Shown here: one piece after another, positions 6,818 to 7,732 of the stretch
Layout: each line of letters starts with the position of its first letter
How positions within the stretch are numbered: position 1 is the stretch's first letter
Source of the DNA: CAZGVV01 sp964529155
GTDB taxonomy: Bacteria; Pseudomonadota; Alphaproteobacteria; Rickettsiales; SXRF01
DNA: 7,732 bases
Assembly (NCBI GenBank): GCA_964529155.1
Contig: CAZGVV010000079.1
Location: 1-7,732, forward strand
Direction of reading: 5' to 3'
The notes under the pieces: generated by a model
Database searches by the model: none
What the model was told of the DNA's origin: nothing
Seen by the model: the letters and a program-made list of their open reading frames with translations, nothing else
Made by a program: the position numbers and the translations under genes

Positions 6818-7041
6818 GATGATCGGATGATCAGGAAATGATAATAGATGATCGGATGATCGGATGATCAGATGATCCGTGAAGCTTTATTCACTGATTA
6901 TCCGATTATCCGATTATCCGATGATCTGATGATCCGTGAAGCTTTATTCACTGATTATCCGATTATCCGATGATCCGTGAAGCTTTATTCACTGATCATC
7001 CGATCATCCGATCATCCGATCATCTGATCATCCGATTATCC
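6818..7041. repeat. Array of 20 GATNATCN octamers with three embedded hairpins
   Basis: The whole gap between hppA and the convergent membrane-protein gene is built from 8-base units GATNATCN, 20 copies, arranged with three copies of the 17-mer GTGAAGCTTTATTCACT (6879-6895, 6936-6952, 6977-6993). A 13-base irregular insert (6834-6846) follows the second unit. The 17-mers lie 57 and 41 bases apart, that is 17 plus five or three octamers. Units change along the array: GATGATC on the left, GATTATC in the middle, GATCATC on the right, so the outer arms are reverse complements. Each 17-mer is itself a hairpin, GTGAA-loop-TTCAC, extended by flanking octamers. Fourteen units contain GATC. It may serve as a bidirectional transcript end, but no T-tracts are present. 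Confidence 0.9.
6969..7000. terminator. Strongest hairpin of the octamer array
   Basis: GATGATC (6969-6975) pairs perfectly with GATCATC (6994-7000). After one mismatch the stem continues with GTGAA (6977-6981) against TTCAC (6988-6992) around a six-base loop. The two sister hairpins have GATTATC as right arm, which still pairs in a plus-strand RNA through one G-U wobble. It lies about 155 bases past the hppA stop and 47 bases past the stop of the convergent gene on the other side. It could end transcripts from both, without a classical U-tract. Confidence 0.35.
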
Positions 7042-7047
7042 AACCAT

Positions 7048-7455
7048 CTAACTCACTACAACCCACCCAAAATACCCCGCATATCCCGCTGTAATCCACG
7101 CCAGGGCAATCCACCAGCGGATGCGGAAAAAACCGGCGGCGACGACGAGTACGCTGACTAATCCGAACCAGGAAAAGAGCAGTAGCGGCAGAAAAAAACG
7201 CTGGAAGTGCTGTCTCGCAGTGCTGTATGTTTCGTCACTGATGTGAATACGCCCCTGCTCGCGCAGTAGCAGAAGTAACCGCCCCAAACCCCAATTTACC
7301 ATCTGCCCTAAGGCTCCGCCGGCTAGCGCACATAGCGCAGCAATCACCAACGACTGCTCGCCGCCAAATCCGCGAAGGGCAAAAAAGGTGGTATGGCTGG
7401 AAAATGCAATGAGCTGCGCGGAACCAAAGGCTTCAGCAAAAATAGCTAGGTACAT
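7048..7455 (-). CDS. Small multi-spanning membrane protein, DedA/YqaA-like
   Basis: The 135-residue protein is mostly hydrophobic. Likely membrane or re-entrant segments lie at about residues 2-26, 35-64, 87-110 and 113-134, with a charged loop at 65-85 (REQGRIHISDETYSTARQHF). The pattern of a glycine-rich helix (LAGGALGQMVNWGLGRLL, 44-61), then RFFLP (86-90), a small-residue helix with AAGFF (106-110), and an aromatic C-terminal helix resembles the DedA/YqaA superfamily. Short YqaA-type members have about this length. The family is linked to lipid transport and membrane homeostasis; the function here is not shown. Upstream in frame there is a stop at 7486-7488 and no other start codon, so ATG 7455 is chosen although no Shine-Dalgarno is visible. 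It follows the antiporter gene by 39 bases and is probably co-transcribed. The family call is moderate; the gene itself is fairly safe. Confidence 0.7.
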   Translation of the reverse strand: MYLAIFAEAFGSAQLIAFSSHTTFFALRGFGGEQSLVIAALCALAGGALGQMVNWGLGRLLLLLREQGRIHISDETYSTARQHFQRFFLPLLLFSWFGLVSVLVVAAGFFRIRWWIALAWITAGYAGYFGWVVVS

Positions 7456-7494
7456 AAGGCACTCGCACGCGGTGAAAACGATGGTTTATCCCTA

Positions 7495-7732
7495 TCATCT
7501 TTTCTTTTGCTTGTCTTTTCCCGCCCGCACAGGCTGCGCTAGCAACAGTTTCAGTAACGGCGGTGCAATGACCGACGTTAGTAATGACATGGCAATAATA
7601 ACCGCGTAGATGCTGTCCGAAAAAATGCCTGCTTGCTTGCCAAGGCTTGCCACAATAATCCCCACCTCGCCGCGCGGAACCATGCCGACACCGACAATCA
7701 TCGCCGGTTTTTTCCCCAGTGAAAGCGCGCCC
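7495..7732 (-). CDS. C-terminal part of a CPA2-type cation/proton antiporter (runs off the window)
   Basis: The frame is open to the window edge and encodes the last 78 residues, beginning GALSLGKKPA. The motif GVGMVPRGEVGIIVASLG followed by SDSIYAVIIAMSLLTSVIAPPLLK is the conserved end of the membrane domain in Kef/NapA-type monovalent cation/proton antiporters, which exchange Na+ or K+ for H+ across the inner membrane. After the last helix comes a short basic tail (AGKDKQKKR) and a stop, so the protein lacks the long cytosolic nucleotide-binding TrkA-N domain of KefB/KefC. The substrate cannot be decided from this part. The ATG at 7701 is internal and not a start. It is the upstream gene of a likely two-gene unit with the membrane protein at 7048-7455. 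Confidence 0.85.
   Translation of the reverse strand, partial: GALSLGKKPAMIVGVGMVPRGEVGIIVASLGKQAGIFSDSIYAVIIAMSLLTSVIAPPLLKLLLAQPVRAGKDKQKKR

Noticed and set aside
6818..7041. CRISPR array
   Set aside because: The intervals between the repeated 17-mers are themselves made of near-identical octamers rather than unique spacers, and no cas genes are present.
6970..7161. 63-residue plus-strand ORF across the octamer array
   Set aside because: Its repetitive N-terminal half is simply the translated octamers, and the rest is antisense to the DedA-like gene.

Overview
The window looks like draft or metagenome-assembled DNA from an alphaproteobacterium. The soluble pyrophosphatase and the membrane pyrophosphatase both resemble alphaproteobacterial members, and the ankyrin-repeat gene and palindromic intergenic elements would suit a host-associated lineage. 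That placement is inference from protein similarity recalled by eye; there is no rRNA or tRNA here to anchor it. A run of exactly ten N inside one gene shows the sequence was scaffolded.

Layout. Positions 1-150 hold a long imperfect palindrome of the mobile-repeat type, cut close to the window edge. Positions 349-948 (minus) encode a small ankyrin-repeat protein. Positions 949-1603 are a patchwork with no recognised gene: a short coding-like ORF (1118-1294) and a visibly GC-richer stretch (about 1290-1620) with a gene-like fragment. Positions 1604-3691 (minus) encode a 695-residue protein of unknown function, with two beta-rich halves around a charged helical centre. A 233-base divergent intergenic region leads to the conserved part. 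This is ppa (soluble inorganic pyrophosphatase, 3925-4452) followed by hppA (proton-pumping membrane pyrophosphatase, 4579-6813), both on the plus strand. Next comes a striking intergenic array of 8-base GATNATCN units with three embedded hairpins (6818-7041). On the minus strand follow a small DedA/YqaA-like membrane protein (7048-7455) and the C-terminal end of a CPA2-type cation/proton antiporter (7495-7732, running off the window).

How the genes relate. Ppa and HppA both hydrolyse pyrophosphate. Ppa releases the energy as heat and pulls biosynthesis forward, whereas HppA stores part of it as a proton gradient. The antiporter downstream would use such a gradient, but it is transcribed towards hppA, so no shared operon is implied. 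The hppA reading frame as given is almost certainly not a true gene sequence around the N run. The same late module ending in AGGGAW occurs twice, once on each side of the gap, and removing one copy restores the usual family length.

I did not find a clear new multi-gene system. The best leads are the GATNATCN hairpin array, the palindrome at the left edge, and the unrecognised 695-residue protein with its internal duplication.
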